Below are positions 29,746 through 37,302 of a DNA stretch of 64,000 nt, one piece after another. Every line of letters starts with the position of its first letter. Position 1 is the stretch's first letter. Source of the stretch: Sporosarcina beigongshangi (GTDB lineage: Bacteria; Actinomycetota; Actinomycetes; Actinomycetales; Micrococcaceae); NCBI RefSeq assembly GCF_016820535.1, contig NZ_JADHDY010000013.1, positions 62,001-126,000 of the forward strand, read 5' to 3'. The position numbers and the translations under genes were made by a program. Under the pieces are notes generated by a model. That model was not told where the DNA came from. It was given only the letters and a program-made list of their open reading frames with translations, and searched no databases.

Positions 29746-29774
29746 GGTTAACGGAAGGTTAACGCCGGGTGAAC
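29746..29774 (-). promoter_or_regulatory. Pho-box-like direct repeats upstream of pit
   Basis: Minus strand reads GTTCACC-N4-GTTAACC-N4-GTTAACC, with heptamers starting every 11 bases (plus strand 29746-29752, 29757-29763, 29768-29774). This is the unit length and core (GTTCACC) of the Streptomyces PhoP box. Orientation points to pit, whose start is at 29591; pirin starts 109 bases away on the other side. Confidence 0.65.
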
Positions 29775-29882
29775 CCCGCCGGCATCGGGACGGGCTAGCA
29801 TGAGCCCTAAAGCCTGCCTGGGTGGCGCTCCCCGCGGCATTGCACTTCCGCCGGCCACCCGCTTGTTGAAAGGAACGTATCC

Positions 29883-30884
29883 ATGAGCAACGTGGAAAAC
29901 AGCCCCACCGAGCTGCTTTGCCCCAGCAATCCCGGCGATTCCGCGGCTGCCGTGGAGATCCTCACGCCCCGGCTGGTCCCCCTGGGCGGGCCGCGCGCCA
30001 TGACCGTTCGGCGGACGCTGCCGCAGCGCAGCCGCTCCCTCATCGGCGCCTGGTGTTTTGTTGATCACTATGGTCCGGACAACGTGGCGGACTCCCCCGG
30101 CATGGCCGTTCCGCCACACCCGCACACGGGGTTGCAGACCATCAGCTGGCTGTTTTCCGGCGAGATCCAGCATGCCGACAGCGCCGGGCACCACGCCAAG
30201 GTCCGCCCGGGCGAGTTGAACCTCATGACGGCCGGTCGCGGCATCAGCCATTCGGAGTACTCCACCCCCGCCACCACCGTCCTGCACGGCGTGCAGCTGT
30301 GGGCGGCCCTGCCCGATGCGGCACGGTTCACCGAACCCGGCTTCACCCACTACAGCCCGACGCCCAAGACACTGCCGGGCGCCGTCGTCAGCGTCTTCAT
30401 GGGCCGCGCCGCCGGGGAGCAATCCCCCGTTGAGACCTTCACACCCATGGTGGGTGCAGAGATCGTGCTCGACGCCGGAGCCTCCCTCGCGCTCGACCTC
30501 GAGCCGGGCTTTGAGCACGGCTTCCTGGTGGACTCCGGGACCCTCCAGCTCGACGGCTCCCCCGTTGCCGCGGACGAACTCGGGTACCTGGGGACCGGGC
30601 GGAAGCAGGTGCTGCTGGGAGCCGGGGACGTGCCCGTCCGCATGCTGTTCATTGGCGGGGCACCGCTGAACGAGTCAATTGTCATGTGGTGGAACTTTGT
30701 GGGCCGCAGCCATGAGGAGATCGTGGCTTTCCGGGCCACGTGGCAGGCGGCCATCGGGGATGGTCCGTCGGGCGGCTTTGACGCTGTCACCTCGTTCACA
30801 CTGCCCACGGGCCAGGTCGATCCGCCCCTGCCGGCGCCGGTGCTGCCCACCGTGGCGCTCAAGCCCCGGTCCAATCCGAGTTGA
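29883..30884 (+). CDS. Pirin-like cupin protein
   Basis: 333 residues, bicupin. The metal site is visible as HPHTGLQT (about residues 76-83) and the GRGISHSEYS segment, giving the three His and one Glu of the N-terminal cupin. The C-terminal pirin domain follows (AADELGYLGTGRK). Bacterial pirins show quercetinase activity or bind metabolic enzymes; the specific role is unknown. The ATG follows GAAAGGAACG. Divergent from pit. Confidence 0.9.
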   Translation: MSNVENSPTELLCPSNPGDSAAAVEILTPRLVPLGGPRAMTVRRTLPQRSRSLIGAWCFVDHYGPDNVADSPGMAVPPHPHTGLQTISWLFSGEIQHADSAGHHAKVRPGELNLMTAGRGISHSEYSTPATTVLHGVQLWAALPDAARFTEPGFTHYSPTPKTLPGAVVSVFMGRAAGEQSPVETFTPMVGAEIVLDAGASLALDLEPGFEHGFLVDSGTLQLDGSPVAADELGYLGTGRKQVLLGAGDVPVRMLFIGGAPLNESIVMWWNFVGRSHEEIVAFRATWQAAIGDGPSGGFDAVTSFTLPTGQVDPPLPAPVLPTVALKPRSNPS

Positions 30885-30904
30885 TTCCGCCCCCGAAACC
30901 CAAT

Positions 30905-30951
30905 ACGCACAATGTGCCCCGAAGATTGAATCCTGGGGGCACAATGTGCGT
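30905..30951. terminator. Bidirectional terminator-like hairpin
   Basis: 16-bp stem with one A.A mismatch: 30905-30920 pairs with 30936-30951 around a 15-base loop. It lies between the convergent pirin and luciferase-like genes. The arms contain near-palindromic GCACAATGTGC. Confidence 0.55.
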
Positions 30952-31001
30952 GTTGGCGGCTGAATTACGGAGACAGGGTTCGCGCGGGGCTCGCGACGGC
31001 G

Positions 31002-32045
31002 TCAGCCCCTGGCGAGGTTTTCGCGCACGCGCGGGGCAACTTCGGTGGCGTAGAGCTCGATGCTCTTCATCATTGCCTCGTGCGGGAGCGTGCCGTGGCT
31101 GTATTTCATGTCGAAGCGGGACAGCCCCAGCGCCTTGGCCACCGTGGTGATCTTGTTGGCAACGGTTTCCGGGGAGCCCACCATGAGTGCTCCCCGTGGG
31201 CCGGCGGTGGCATCGAATTCGGCGCGGGACAGCGCAGGCCAGCCCCGGTCGCGGCCGATCCGGTTGTGCATGGCGGCGTAGTGCGGCCACAACCCGTCCA
31301 TGGCTTCCTGGTCGGTTTCGGCAATGTGCCCGGGCGAATGGACGCCGATGGGCTGTTCCGGCTGGCCGAATTCCTTCAGCGCACGGTGGTACAGCTCGGT
31401 GAAGGGGGCGAACTGCAGAGGCTCCCCGCCAATGATGGCCAGCATGAGCGGCATGCCGTAGTGCGCCGCGCGGACCACCGACTGGGGGCTTCCACCCACT
31501 GCCACCCACGACTTCAATGTGCCGGACTCGGTGTGCGGGTAGACCATCTGGCTGTGCAGTGCCGGGCGGGTGTTGCCGCTCCAGCTGACCGGGCCCTGCT
31601 TGCGCAGCTCGTTGAACAGCTCAAGCTTTTCCTCAAACAGTTCCTCGTAATTGGCCAGGTCAAAGCCGAACAGGGGAAAGGACTCCGTGAAGGACCCCCT
31701 GCCCAGGATGACCTCTGCGCGGCCGGAAGAAACGGCGTCGAGCGTGGAGAAGCGCTGGAAGACGCGGATGGGGTCGTCGGAGCTGAGCACCGTCACGGCC
31801 GAGCCCAGGCGAATGCGTTCGGTCTGCCCGGCAATGGCGGAGAGGACCATGTCCGGGGCGGAGACGGCGAAGTCGTCGCGGTGGTGCTCGCCGACGCCGA
31901 AGTAGTCAAGGCCCAGCTTGTCCGCCAGGACGGCCTGCTCGACGACGTCGCGAATGACGTGCGCGGCGGGCTTGGGCTCGCCGTTGGCGTCGTTGGTGAT
32001 GTCTCCGAAGGTGTCCAGGCCGAGCTCAAGGTTGCCATGTGCCAT
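31002..32045 (-). CDS. Luciferase-like (LLM class) flavin oxidoreductase
   Basis: 347 residues of the bacterial-luciferase TIM-barrel family: LGLDYFGVGEHH, ERIRLGSAVTVLSSDDPIRV, SSGRAEVILGRGSFTESF and AVGGSPQSVVRAAHYGMPLM. These use reduced flavin supplied by a partner or F420; the substrate is not predictable. A strong AAAGGGAGG precedes the ATG. A decayed fragment of a second gene of this family lies at 36601-36780. An inverted repeat ATGCATTTGCAT (32070-32081) sits just upstream in the promoter. Confidence 0.9.
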   Translation of the reverse strand: MAHGNLELGLDTFGDITNDANGEPKPAAHVIRDVVEQAVLADKLGLDYFGVGEHHRDDFAVSAPDMVLSAIAGQTERIRLGSAVTVLSSDDPIRVFQRFSTLDAVSSGRAEVILGRGSFTESFPLFGFDLANYEELFEEKLELFNELRKQGPVSWSGNTRPALHSQMVYPHTESGTLKSWVAVGGSPQSVVRAAHYGMPLMLAIIGGEPLQFAPFTELYHRALKEFGQPEQPIGVHSPGHIAETDQEAMDGLWPHYAAMHNRIGRDRGWPALSRAEFDATAGPRGALMVGSPETVANKITTVAKALGLSRFDMKYSHGTLPHEAMMKSIELYATEVAPRVRENLARG

Positions 32046-32069
32046 GGTTCCCTCCCTTTCTCAAAGAAT

Positions 32070-32081
32070 ATGCATTTGCAT
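32070..32081. promoter_or_regulatory. Possible operator upstream of the luciferase-like gene
   Basis: ATGCA-TT-TGCAT, five-base perfect arms, about 25 bases upstream of the ATG at 32045 and near a TATTCT -10-like hexamer. Confidence 0.35.
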
Positions 32082-32103
32082 CTAATTGGGGAACTGGCCC
32101 GGT

Positions 32104-32119
32104 CGGGAATCTATTCCCG
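32104..32119 (-). terminator. Hairpin downstream of the aminotransferase gene
   Basis: CGGGAAT-CT-ATTCCCG, a perfect 7-bp stem that can extend with flanking GG/CC runs; 28 bases past the stop at 32147. There is no T-run. Confidence 0.35.
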
Positions 32120-32146
32120 CGGCCGGCCCGGGCGCCCGCGTGGCCG

Positions 32147-33388
32147 CTACTGCTGGGAAGCGGCGAGGGCGGCCTTGCTGCGGTAGACCGACAGGAAACT
32201 GGAGATGCGGCGGACGGCCTCTTCGATGTCGCTGACCGACGGCAGGATGACAAAACGGAAGTGGTCGGGCGTGGGCCAGTGGAAGGCAGTGCCGTGCGAG
32301 ACCAGGATTTTCTGGTCCTGCAGCAGGTCAATCACGAACTTCTCGTCCGACTCGATGGGGTACATGTCCGGATCAAGCTTGACGAACAGGTACATGGCAC
32401 CCGCCGCCGGAACGCAGGAGACGCCGGGGAGGCCATTCAGCAGCCGGGAGGCGAGGTCACGCTGCTCGCGGAGCCTGCCGCCGGGCTTGGTGAGGTCGTT
32501 GATGCTCTGGTAGCCGCCCAGCGACGTCTGGATGGCGTGCTGCGCGGGGACGTTGGAGCACAAGCGGAGGGAGGCGATGAGTTCCAGTGACTCCTTGAAT
32601 CCGGCCATCGCGGCACGCGGTCCCGACAGCGCGACCCAGCCCGCACGGTATCCGGGCATTCGGTACGCCTTGGACAGGCCGCTGAACGTCAGGGTTGCGA
32701 CGTCGTCCGACAGGGAAGCCATGTGGATGTGGCTGCGGCCGTCGTAGATGATTTTCTCGTAGATCTCGTCGGCGAAGATGACCAGGTCGTGCTTGCGGGC
32801 CAGCTCAACAAACTTTTCCAGGATGTGGCGCGGGTAGACGGCGCCCGTGGGGTTGTTGGGGTTGATGATGACGACGGCGCGCGTCTGCGGCGTGATTTTT
32901 GCCTCAACGTCGGCCATGTCCGGCCACCATTCGTTGTCCTCGTCGCACAGGTAGTGGACGGGGACGCCGCCGGTCAGCGTGACAGAGGCGGTCCACAGCG
33001 GGTAGTCGGGTGCCGGGATGAGAACCTCGTCGCCGTTTTCAAGGAATGCCTGAAGGGTCATGGAGATCAGTTCGCTGACGCCGTTGCCCACGAAGATGTC
33101 ATCCACGCCAATGGTCATCAGGCCCTTGGTCTGGTAGTACTGGGAGATGGCGGTGCGGGCGGAGAAGATGCCCTTGGAATCGCTGTAGCCCTGGGCGCCG
33201 CGAAGGTGGTGGATCATGTCCACGACAATCGACTCCGGCGCCTCGAGGCCAAACGGGGCGGTGTCGCCCAGGTTCATGCGCAGGATCCGATGCCCCTCCG
33301 CCTCCATTTTTTGGGCCGCATGCAGGATGGGACCGCGGAGTTCATACCGGACGTTGGCTAATTTGCTGGAATGTTGCATCGGGCGCAT
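32147..33388 (-). CDS. alaA: AlaA-like alanine/glutamate-pyruvate aminotransferase
   Basis: 413-residue class I PLP enzyme. The substrate-side segment APDYPLWTASVTLTGG, the VIINPNNPTGAVYPR loop, FADEIYEKIIYDG, and the PLP lysine in SGLSKAYRMPGYRAGW are all present, and the order matches E. coli AlaA closely (opening MRPMQHSSKLANV against MSPIEKSSKLENV). That comparison, from memory, decides the start at 33388 rather than 33397 or 33379. The frame runs on upstream into the permease gene. Its start lies just 11 bases after the altered permease stop. Confidence 0.93.
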   Translation of the reverse strand: MRPMQHSSKLANVRYELRGPILHAAQKMEAEGHRILRMNLGDTAPFGLEAPESIVVDMIHHLRGAQGYSDSKGIFSARTAISQYYQTKGLMTIGVDDIFVGNGVSELISMTLQAFLENGDEVLIPAPDYPLWTASVTLTGGVPVHYLCDEDNEWWPDMADVEAKITPQTRAVVIINPNNPTGAVYPRHILEKFVELARKHDLVIFADEIYEKIIYDGRSHIHMASLSDDVATLTFSGLSKAYRMPGYRAGWVALSGPRAAMAGFKESLELIASLRLCSNVPAQHAIQTSLGGYQSINDLTKPGGRLREQRDLASRLLNGLPGVSCVPAAGAMYLFVKLDPDMYPIESDEKFVIDLLQDQKILVSHGTAFHWPTPDHFRFVILPSVSDIEEAVRRISSFLSVYRSKAALAASQQ

Positions 33389-33399
33389 GCTTTCCATCT

Positions 33400-34308
33400 T
33401 CACATATTCACCGCCGCAAACACCGATCCGGTCCACATGTCGGCGGCCGCCGGACACCGATCCGGACACCTGTTGCGGACCGCCGGGCACCTTGGGGCGC
33501 CCGGCAGTCCGCATGCCCCCGGCTGCAGGGCCCACTGGTAGATGCGGAACGCCCTCGCGGCGAGCCAGGTCATGGCGACGGCAAGTGCTGCGAGGATCCC
33601 CAGCTGCCCCCACACCGTGCCCCAGTCGGGCGCTGCCTGCATGGCGCCCCGTCCAGCGACCACCGCCCATTCAAAGGGATTGAACCGTGCCACCCCGCCC
33701 ACCCAGGCGGGCGACAGCGCAGTATCCATGATTGCCGAGCTGAGGAACATCAGCGGAAAGGCGATGATCTGTGAGATGGCGATCAGCGCCGTCTGTGCCT
33801 TGGCCAGAAGTGCCATCCCGTTGGAGAAGGCGGCGAACACGAACGTCAGCAGCACGGCGGCAAGGAGGAGGACGGCGATGCCCCGCCAGCCGCCGTCGAA
33901 CCTGGCACCGGCGAGCCAGGCAACCCCCAGCACCACCAGGGTCTGCAGGACCGTCAGCACCGCCTGGTAGAGCACGGTGGCGACGATCATGGCGCCGCGG
34001 CTGGTGGGCGAGGCGAGGAACCTGTCCATGACGCCGCGGTCCATTTCCTGGATGTACGACGTCCCCGCCCAGGCGCTGCCAAACAGGGCCATCATCATCA
34101 CAATGCCCTGGGTCAGGAACACCAGGTAGTCGGTGCCGCCGCCGAATCCGGGGATGTCAACCACGGATTTGAAAAGCTGGCCGAACAGAAGCAGACAGAT
34201 CCTCGGCTGGACCACGTTCATGGCGAGGAAGACGGGCATGCGCCGGAAAGCGCGCAGCTGTCGGGCCGTGAGGACCCCGGTGTGCGTGACTGCTGCCAGC
34301 GCGCTCAT
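33400..34308 (-). CDS. DrrB-like ABC-2 permease with foreign C-terminus
   Basis: 302 codons. Residues 1-~262 are a normal six-helix ABC-2 (daunorubicin-type) permease: VVQPRICLLLFGQLFKS, FLASPTSRGAMIVATVLYQ, FPLMFLSSAIMDTALSPAWV, RFNPFEWAVVAGR. DrrB proteins normally end soon after ARAFRIYQWAL. Here the frame continues ~40 residues (Cys/Arg/Pro-rich, CPAVRNRCPDRCPAA) through DNA that shares a 19-bp sequence with another intergenic site, so the original 3' end has been replaced. It overlaps the ATPase remnant by ATGA. Probably non-functional because its ATPase lacks the P-loop. Confidence 0.7.
   Translation of the reverse strand: MSALAAVTHTGVLTARQLRAFRRMPVFLAMNVVQPRICLLLFGQLFKSVVDIPGFGGGTDYLVFLTQGIVMMMALFGSAWAGTSYIQEMDRGVMDRFLASPTSRGAMIVATVLYQAVLTVLQTLVVLGVAWLAGARFDGGWRGIAVLLLAAVLLTFVFAAFSNGMALLAKAQTALIAISQIIAFPLMFLSSAIMDTALSPAWVGGVARFNPFEWAVVAGRGAMQAAPDWGTVWGQLGILAALAVAMTWLAARAFRIYQWALQPGACGLPGAPRCPAVRNRCPDRCPAAADMWTGSVFAAVNM
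33456..33474. repeat. 19-bp sequence shared with 39756-39774
   Basis: ACCGATCCGGACACCTGTT occurs here, in the read-through tail of the permease frame, and exactly at 39756-39774. The core TCCGGACACCTGT is also at 22181-22193. CCGATCCGG-like halves recur nearby (33423-33432), suggesting remnant ends of a mobile element. Confidence 0.85.
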
Positions 34309-35054
34309 GCCGACACCTCGGCCCCACCGGCGGCTGCACCGGAGACGGCAGCGCCGGCAGCGGATCCGGGGCTGTACGACCGGCCGGTGTGGCGCAGGTA
34401 CACATCGTCCAGGCTCGGTCGGGACACCGTTGCCGAGGCAACCGCAACACCGGCCGCATCCAGCCGGGCCAGCAGCACGGGCAGGGCCGCCGGGCCCGAA
34501 TCCGCCCGTCCTCGCAGGTGGCGGCCGTCAGTGCCGTCACCGCGGAGAAGTTCGACGCCGGCCAGCACCTCCCGCGCCCGGGTCCCGTCGCGGGCCGGTT
34601 GCGCCAGCTCGACCGTGACGGCATCGCCGTGGAGGGAATCCTTGAGCTCCCCGGGCGTCCGCTCGACGACGATCCGGCCGCGGTCGACGATGGCGAGGCG
34701 CGCGGCGAGGCGGTCGGCTTCCTCCAAATAGTGGGTGGTGAGCAGGACGGTCATCGCCTCGGCGCGGGCCATGCTCTCCAGCTCCGCCCACATGTCGGCG
34801 CGGGCCTCGGGGTCCAGGCCGGTGGTGGGTTCGTCCAGGAACAGCACCTGGGGGCGGTGCATCAGACCGATGGCCACGTCCAGTTTCCGCGCCATGCCGC
34901 CGGAATAGGTTTTGACCAGGCGGCCGGCGGCGTCGGCCAGGGAGAAGCGGTCGAGCAGCTCGGCTGCCCTCACACTGGTTTCGTGGGAGGCCATGCCCTG
35001 CAGCCTGCCGGCGAGGAGCAGGTTTTCCCGGCCTGTGTCCATGGGGTCGGACAC
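34305..35054 (-). pseudogene. DrrA-like ABC ATPase, N-terminus with Walker A missing
   Basis: The 250-codon frame opens at TGRENLLLAGRLQGM, a segment that in DrrA-type ATPases lies after residue ~90. Signature YSGGMARKLDVA, Walker B VLFLDEPTTGLD, H-loop LLTTHYLEEADRLA and the C-terminal SLDDVYLRHTG are intact. The Walker A, A-loop and first strands are absent and cannot be found in any frame upstream, where the DNA changes to a small-RNA-like region. Without a P-loop it should not hydrolyse ATP. A 5' deletion is the simplest reading. Confidence 0.85.
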
Positions 35055-35120
35055 GGGCCTGTGTGCGCCATGGCTGGCTCCTTGTTTGGGAGCCTCCCGC
35101 GCAGGGCCGCGGCAGTAAAC

Positions 35121-35222
35121 TGTGGTTGTGCCTTGAGTTCGCTGTGGCGAATCCCCGTGGTGGGAGACTCAATGGTTGGTGGCGGCCCGGATGCTCGAAC
35201 ATCCGGGCCGCCGTTTTATTTA
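35121..35222 (+). ncRNA. Candidate structured small RNA ending in a strong terminator
   Basis: No protein gene on this strand precedes the terminator, yet the terminator has its T-run on the plus strand. Just upstream the sequence folds into a compact three-way junction. An outer helix TTGAGT (35133-35138) pairs with ACTCAA (35167-35172). Hairpin one is TCGC-TGTG-GCGA (35139-35150). Hairpin two is TCCC-N6-GGGA (35152-35165). The 5' end is not determined; TAAACT at 35115-35120 is a possible -10. It matches no RNA family I recognise. Coding potential of the region is poor. Confidence 0.4.
35181..35222 (+). terminator. Strong intrinsic terminator, plus strand
   Basis: Perfect 13-bp stem GGCGGCCCGGATG / CATCCGGGCCGCC with loop CTCGAA, then GTTTTATTTATT. 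It also lies just past the stop of the minus-strand membrane protein gene (35220), but the T-run is on the plus side only. Confidence 0.85.
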
Positions 35223-36167
35223 TTCTTCCTGCAGCCCGGTGCCCGGAGTGGACACGCCGGGCACATCAGACGGGAACAGCATACGGGCCAGGACGATCAT
35301 GTGGACGGCCAGCCCGGCCAGCAGTGCCAGCCAGGAAATGCCAAAGCCCACCATGAAGCCCAGGCCGGTGAAGAGGCCAAAGGCAACGATCCATATGACG
35401 GCCGAGTAAATGCCAAACCGCGCAGCCGCCACCGGATCCTGTGAAAACCGGTCCTGACCCTGGTACTCCCTGGCGGCCTCGCGGGCCCACGCCTTCTTTC
35501 TGTTGGTCTGGGTCGCGCCCAGGAATGCGAACAGGACGATCGCCGCCACGACACCAAGTGCCGCAAACACAACCACCCAGACGGGCAGTGCGCCCAAGGC
35601 CACGAGTCCTCCAACGGCCAGGCCGTAAACGCCGAGCAGCGTGGCGAAAAAGTAGCCTCCGGCCCGGTCCTTGGAGACCGGATAGTTGCTTGTCGTCTCA
35701 TGCGCCAGGGTGCCCCCCACAATCCAGGCTGCCCCGGTCGAGGCAACGCCGGCAAAGCCGATGATGGGCCCAATGGGCAGCGGCAGCACCCCGGTGGCTC
35801 CCAAGACCATGAACAACAGGCCGGCAGCAATGGCGATGGACGCAATGACCACACCCACGACGTAGGCCGGCTTCGGCCGCACGCGGTGGAGCAGGCGCGC
35901 GTCCAGCGCTGCATTCGCGGCTCGTGCCCCTGCCGCCCGTCCCGGGCCGGCGACCTCGCCCACGAGTTCCCGGATGTCGCCAAGCTCGTCGATGGCCTGC
36001 GACACGGCGGCTGGCCCGTCCAGTCCCCCGGCTGCCAGCTCGTTGACCCTGGCCGCCAGGTTTCCCCGGATTTCCTCCTTGAGGTCCTGCGCCTCGGGGG
36101 TCATGGTGACCCCGCCAAAGGCCTCGTCAAGGCGGCGGTGGATGCTGGGGTTTTCGGCGCCGCTCAT
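35220..36167 (-). CDS. HAAS/DUF1700-like membrane protein, PadR partner
   Basis: 315 residues. A soluble N-terminal three-helix region (about 1-85; LKEEIRGNLAARVNELAAGG, VSQAIDELGDIRELVGEVAG) matches the HAAS/DUF1700 signalling domain usually encoded next to PadR regulators. About six hydrophobic helices follow. The start at 36167 overlaps the PadR stop (ATGA) and has AAAGGCGG upstream. Such pairs are thought to sense envelope or membrane conditions, but the function is not established. No ATPase or permease of an obvious target lies beside it. Confidence 0.82.
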   Translation of the reverse strand: MSGAENPSIHRRLDEAFGGVTMTPEAQDLKEEIRGNLAARVNELAAGGLDGPAAVSQAIDELGDIRELVGEVAGPGRAAGARAANAALDARLLHRVRPKPAYVVGVVIASIAIAAGLLFMVLGATGVLPLPIGPIIGFAGVASTGAAWIVGGTLAHETTSNYPVSKDRAGGYFFATLLGVYGLAVGGLVALGALPVWVVVFAALGVVAAIVLFAFLGATQTNRKKAWAREAAREYQGQDRFSQDPVAAARFGIYSAVIWIVAFGLFTGLGFMVGFGISWLALLAGLAVHMIVLARMLFPSDVPGVSTPGTGLQEE

Positions 36168-36541
36168 GGCATGCCGCCTTTCACGTTCAGGAGTTTGTTG
36201 ATGATGTGCGCTGTGGCCGTCCAATCCCGCACGTTTTGCAGGTAGACGGCCCGGCCGGCATCGGTGATGCGGTAGTACTTGCGGCGCGCTCCCTGTGTCT
36301 CGTCGCCCCAGCTGGCCTCAACCAGCCCATCCTTTACCAGGCGCCGGTAGGTGGCGTACAGGGTGGCTTCCTTGATTTCATATGCGCCTCCGGTGGCATC
36401 CCGGATCGTCTTGTAAATCTCGAAGCCGTAGCTTTCTGCATCCTTGAGCACGCCGAGCACGATCGTGTCCGTGTGTCCGCGCAGCAAATCCGCCGAAAAC
36501 GGTTCGGGCTGCGGGGGGTTCCGCCCTGCGTCATTCACCAT
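36164..36541 (-). CDS. PadR-family transcriptional regulator
   Basis: 125 residues from ATG 36541. Winged helix (ADLLRGHTDTIVLGVLKDAESYGFEI, then IKEATLYATYRRLVKDGLVEASW) of the PadR N-terminal type, with a short C-terminal helix for dimerisation. An ORF starts two codons earlier at GTG 36547. TATAGT at 36549-36554 lies seven bases before ATG 36541, so the message is likely leaderless from that ATG. First gene of a two-gene operon; autorepression is typical for PadR. Confidence 0.9.
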   Translation of the reverse strand: MVNDAGRNPPQPEPFSADLLRGHTDTIVLGVLKDAESYGFEIYKTIRDATGGAYEIKEATLYATYRRLVKDGLVEASWGDETQGARRKYYRITDAGRAVYLQNVRDWTATAHIINKLLNVKGGMP

Positions 36542-36548
36542 GACCACT

Positions 36549-36554
36549 ACTATA
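36549..36554 (-). promoter_or_regulatory. -10 box of the padR operon
   Basis: Minus-strand TATAGT, seven bases before ATG 36541, preceded by TTGATCAGA. No ribosome site is present. Confidence 0.5.
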
Positions 36555-36600
36555 TCTGATCAACTACTTTGACGGGAAGGGGTGAGGCCGAAAAGTGTGG

Positions 36601-36780
36601 CCCGGCGGGACAGCGAGGTGGCCGGTGGCTGGCAGTGATGTCGATGCGCACGCCACCGGAGACGGCATCGACGGTGGCCAGCTGCTGGAACACACGCACG
36701 GGGTCGTCGGTGCTGACAATGTTGGCGGCACGCCCAGGATGGTGTTGTCCATGGCGCCTTCCAAATTCATCCGTTCCACC
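36601..36780 (-). pseudogene. Remnant of a luciferase-like oxidoreductase gene
   Basis: Minus strand 36661-36720 reads IVSTDDPVRVFQQLATVDAV and continues SGG, which aligns with VLSSDDPIRVFQRFSTLDAVSSGR of the intact gene at 31002-32045. The preceding ERMNLEGAMDNTI aligns in a shifted frame with ERIRLGSAVTVL. Only ~60 codons remain, with at least one frameshift and no start or stop of its own. It fills most of the 304-base gap between padR and the VOC gene. Confidence 0.7.
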
Positions 36781-36851
36781 AGCCTCGCTGGATCACCAAA
36801 CTACGTGGTCTCAGGGATCAAATTTGAAACAGAAGATATGGGCAAACGGCC

Positions 36852-37232
36852 CTACGCTTCGAGCACGCTGAGCACGTTGCTCGCAGGGTCCTTGAACCAG
36901 GCGATCAGCGGGCCGCCGCCCCGGAAGATGCCCTTGGCGTCGGTCTCGAGCGGCGTTCCCGCATAGTGCTCCATGACGACGCCGGCCTCCGCCAGCGCGT
37001 CCACTGCGCCTTCGACGTCGGGCACGGGAAAATTCAGGACCGTGATCGATGCCGGCACGTGGCCGCCACCCTTCGGATAGACCAGGACGGAGCCGCCCCC
37101 GGGCAGCATGAGCCGCAGGTTGCCCATCTGCTCGGGGGCCACTTTAAGACCCAGGGTCCCTTCGTAGAAATCGCGGGCTGCCTCGATGTCGTCGACGGAG
37201 AAGCCTGCAAACGCCCTGCTGTTTTCAAACAT
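36852..37232 (-). CDS. VOC-family (glyoxalase/bleomycin resistance-like) protein
   Basis: 126 residues. Two beta-alpha-beta-beta-beta units: [24 protein letters not shown] opens, [23 protein letters not shown] is the second unit, and [14 protein letters not shown] closes. Metal-ligand positions look incomplete, as in many VOC proteins of unknown function. ATG 37232 is preferred over GTG 37241 because AAAGGAA lies at a workable distance upstream. Short intergenic run separates it from fadD, same strand. Confidence 0.85.
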   Translation of the reverse strand: MFENSRAFAGFSVDDIEAARDFYEGTLGLKVAPEQMGNLRLMLPGGGSVLVYPKGGGHVPASITVLNFPVPDVEGAVDALAEAGVVMEHYAGTPLETDAKGIFRGGGPLIAWFKDPASNVLSVLEA

Positions 37233-37302
37233 GCCATGCACTTCCTTTCGGGTTGCCCCACCGGTTCCAGCGTAGCCGCCCCCGACAGCCGCGAACAGGC
37301 CC

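Noticed and set aside
36541-36575. Palindromic PadR operator
   Set aside because: The sequence around TTGATCAGATATAGT has no convincing inverted symmetry of the ATGT-N8-ACAT type.
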